Part shown: positions 62,419 to 64,000 of the stretch, piece after piece
Numbering within the stretch: the stretch's first letter is position 1
How the letters are laid out: the number at the start of each line of letters is the position of its first letter
Source: Megalopta genalis
Lineage: Eukaryota > Arthropoda > Insecta > Hymenoptera > Halictidae
Assembly: GCF_051020955.1 (NCBI RefSeq)
Contig: NC_135016.1
Coordinates: 32,123,131 to 32,187,130, forward strand
Direction: 5' to 3'
DNA length: 64,000 nt
The notes under the pieces: model-generated
The model's input: only the letters and a program-made list of their open reading frames with translations
What the model was told of the DNA's origin: nothing
Databases searched by the model: none
Translations under genes and position numbers: made by a program

Positions 62419-62854
62419 CAAGGCGTTCCATAATTATGTTGACATCCGGAAAGGGGTGATTCCTGAGGTTATTTGAAGTAACTTTTTCCTTAGCGAAAAT
62501 GCAATCCGCGGCTTCGTTTACGAGTAACCAGTGAGAGGCGAGATCAGCAGGCGCGAGGCGGCGGAGCCAATGAGCGGAACTTGACTTCAAGCGCTTGTTG
62601 GCTCGGCCGCTCATTGGCTCGGCCGCTCGTTGACTCGACCGCACGTTGGCTCGTCCGCTCGTCGGCTCGGCCGCTCGTCGGCTCGGCCGCTCGGCCGCCT
62701 CGCGCCAGCCGAGCTCGCCTTTCGTTGGTCACTGTTTCTCGTTAATAACTCGCATACAAAGCCGCGGATTGCATTTTCGCTAAGGAAAAAGTTACTTCAA
62801 ATAATCTCGGGAGTCATCCCTTTCCAGTTCTTGACATAATTATGGGACAGCATG
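62419..62854. mobile_element. Foldback MITE, CAGGGTGTCCCA family, in 5-HT7 intron
   Basis: 436 bp with TA at both sides. Ends CAAGGCGTTCCATAATTATG / CATAATTATGGGACAGCATG. Arms of about 130 bp carry AAGTAACTTTTTCCTTAGCG and mirror. The centre (62597-62700) is a GC-rich array of CGGCTCGGCCGCTCGT-type units, which yields spurious repetitive open frames. The element lies 64 bp past the exon A donor. Confidence 0.93.
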
Positions 62855-62918
62855 TACATTTCAAACGAACAACGTGCAGTTTTATCGTACCGTATGTTAG
62901 ATAATAGTGGAGACTTAC

Positions 62919-63162
62919 TTGGATCATGACGAAGAGAGGCACGTAGAAACTGAGCAGGGTGGCGTAGATCTGATAAAAGAAATTTTGGCAGACGACGCAG
63001 TGGGACGAGCCGGTGTCCGAGTAGGTGTGCTCGTTGCCCATAATCAGCAACGGCGGCAAACTGATGCAGGCTGCTCCCAACCAGACCAGGCTGACGTAAA
63101 TGATCATCCTCCGCGGAGTTCTTTTCACCCCGTACTTCAGCGGCTTCGTTATGGCACAAAAT
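62919..63162 (-). CDS. 5-HT7: 5-HT7-type serotonin receptor, exon A (ICL2-TM4-ECL2-TM5)
   Basis: Coding exon of a class A aminergic GPCR that binds serotonin at the neuronal plasma membrane; insect 5-HT7 receptors are known to couple to Gs and raise cAMP. The exon gives 81 whole codons plus one leading base that finishes a split codon, consistent with the Arg of the D-R-Y/F motif. Order: F-C-A-I-T-K-P-L (end of TM3/ICL2), Y-G-V-K-R-T-P-R-R-M (ICL2), TM4 with V-W-L-G-A-A-C-I-S-L-P-P-L-L-I (about residues 26-40), ECL2 with G-N-E-H and C-V-V-C-Q-N (residues 55-60, holding the disulphide Cys), and TM5 with Y-Q-I-Y-A-T-L-L-S-F-Y-V-P. The I-T-K-P-L, Y-G-V-K-R-T-P-R-R-M, G-N-E-H and V-C-Q-N-F blocks match what I know of Drosophila 5-HT7 rather than 5-HT1 or octopamine receptors. 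The acceptor is cag at 63163-63165 and the donor gtaagt at 62913-62918, both read on the minus strand. It joins exon B in phase 0. The exon is uninterrupted and looks functional. Confidence 0.93.
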
Positions 63163-64000
63163 CTGCGTCAGAACGACGAGTTTGTACAGAACCGGTTTGC
63201 GAAACACGGAACAGATCAAACAGAGCCGGTTCACGTCCCATGGTACAAACGGAAGATCTGTTTCCTTTGTCCCCGTTTCCTTCGTGTACTCTAACTTCAA
63301 TAAAGACCCGACCCCTGGTTAAGTGAAGCAACTGGTGTCCGGTCCAAAATAAATACACCCGTTTGCCCCGACTCGTCAAATACTGCACGGTGTTTTCAAT
63401 TAATTCTACGACTGCTTTTCAAAGTTTCGGGCGTAGTTCGCAGGAATTACTGCCTTCTACCTTATCAGTTCAGTGAAATGTCAACTACACGGTGAACTTT
63501 TATGATAAAAATTCGATTGTCTTAAAACCCCGGTCGTATTCATCTACATTATTATGACAATTACAACGTTTACACACGTAGATTATGTAAGCGAACGAGA
63601 GACAGGCGTCAATTAATTCGTAACCGAATCTTTCTTGTATGATCAAAGTGTCATTTTCTATCTCCGCAAACTTTCATTGTAACACGATGAACTTCGGGAG
63701 ATACTTGAAGAGTTCAGAAGCCAATCAGTTCCTGAGCATGAGACCTGAGATAATAGACTCTTCGGAACTTGCAATTAGTTAGATAACGTACTAAGGAAAC
63801 ATTGTGAAGCTTGCGGTAATAACTTCTCGGACTGTGAAAATAAATCGCGCTTGTACCGATTGTCATCCAAAGTCTCCACTTATTCCTCGACTTGTTCATG
63901 TTTTCATTATCTGTCAAGAAAACAGGATTTTGATCGCTTCCGCGCGAATAGCGATCAACGAAATAGTTCGCAATTAATCGAATCATTATTTATATGTTAT
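63163..64000 (-). other. 5-HT7: 5-HT7 intron upstream of exon A (partial)
   Basis: Begins with the acceptor cag at 63163-63165 and runs to the window edge. I found no TM1-TM3 coding sequence in either strand, so the upstream exons lie beyond 64000. Open frames here (for example through 63149-63388) have no family signature. Confidence 0.7.

Larger units (their letters stand above)
57251..62918 (-). other. 5-HT7: 5-HT7 intron between exons A and B
   Basis: Intron of 5,668 bp inferred from the matched phase-0 splice sites. It begins gtaagt next to 62919 and ends tttcag next to 57250. It contains an AT-rich 57500-58500 stretch, a CpG-rich patch near 58980-59240, a duplicated block (59654-60812) and a foldback MITE (62419-62854). 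I see no nested gene. Confidence 0.85.

Noticed and set aside
62399..62839. Arg/Ser-rich repetitive open frames on both strands
   Set aside because: Produced by the GC-rich short repeats in the core of a foldback MITE.
62797..63300. 167-codon minus-strand frame across exon A
   Set aside because: It is the wrong frame of the 5-HT7 exon; the true frame gives TM4-TM5 residues.
63149..63388. Possible additional receptor exon upstream of exon A
   Set aside because: The residues do not match TM3 or any GPCR segment; the upstream sequence behaves as intron.

Overview
The window is animal nuclear DNA. It is AT-rich, with CpG-rich islands, no operon structure, introns with gt/ag borders, and many decayed DNA transposons (mariner, piggyBac-like, hAT, palindromic MITEs). 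The only host gene I can support is an insect-type serotonin receptor, and the overall texture (AT-rich, CpG not depleted, mariner ends beginning TTGGGTTGGCAACTAAGT) best fits an insect, probably a hymenopteran. The species cannot be fixed from this window.

The host gene is the 5-HT7-type serotonin receptor on the minus strand. Two consecutive coding exons are clear. Exon A (62919-63162) encodes the end of TM3/ICL2, TM4, ECL2 and TM5. Exon B (57038-57250) encodes the end of TM5 and the start of intracellular loop 3. They are joined in phase 0 across a 5,668-bp intron. The TM1-TM3 exons must lie above 64000. I could not find the TM6/TM7 exons anywhere between 57037 and 1, so the rest of the window is probably one very large intron, or the far exons were missed.

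Everything else is non-coding or transposon-derived. From low to high coordinates: foldback-arm tandem repeats (1088-1970); a TA-target palindromic MITE family (2935-3734); a 90-bp tandem array (4871-5313); a direct repeat pair (7128/7662); a nearly perfect 4 x 258-bp array (11681-12703); a large imperfect inverted repeat with two mariner derivatives between its arms (18500-19775); several MITEs (21758-23875); a hAT MITE with a perfect 8-bp target duplication (25339-25555); mariner and piggyBac remnants (26851-28090); a second piggyBac-like copy (30213-30742); palindrome/mariner fusions and hAT and piggyBac MITEs (35168-38651); a possible TIR element (40789-41532); a nested MITE/mariner (45327-46086); another mariner copy (48759-49337); a long imperfect hairpin (50569-51085); and a tandem array built on a piggyBac-like end (55656-56323). 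The receptor intron itself carries a 0.5-kb duplication (59654-60812) and a foldback element 64 bp from the exon A donor.

Five mariner copies share one internal deletion, two different TTAA-flanked families keep opposite ends of a piggyBac-like transposase, and several elements are nested or chimeric. The most informative biology here is therefore the history of non-autonomous transposons inside the receptor locus. I see no evidence for a new enzymatic or defence system.
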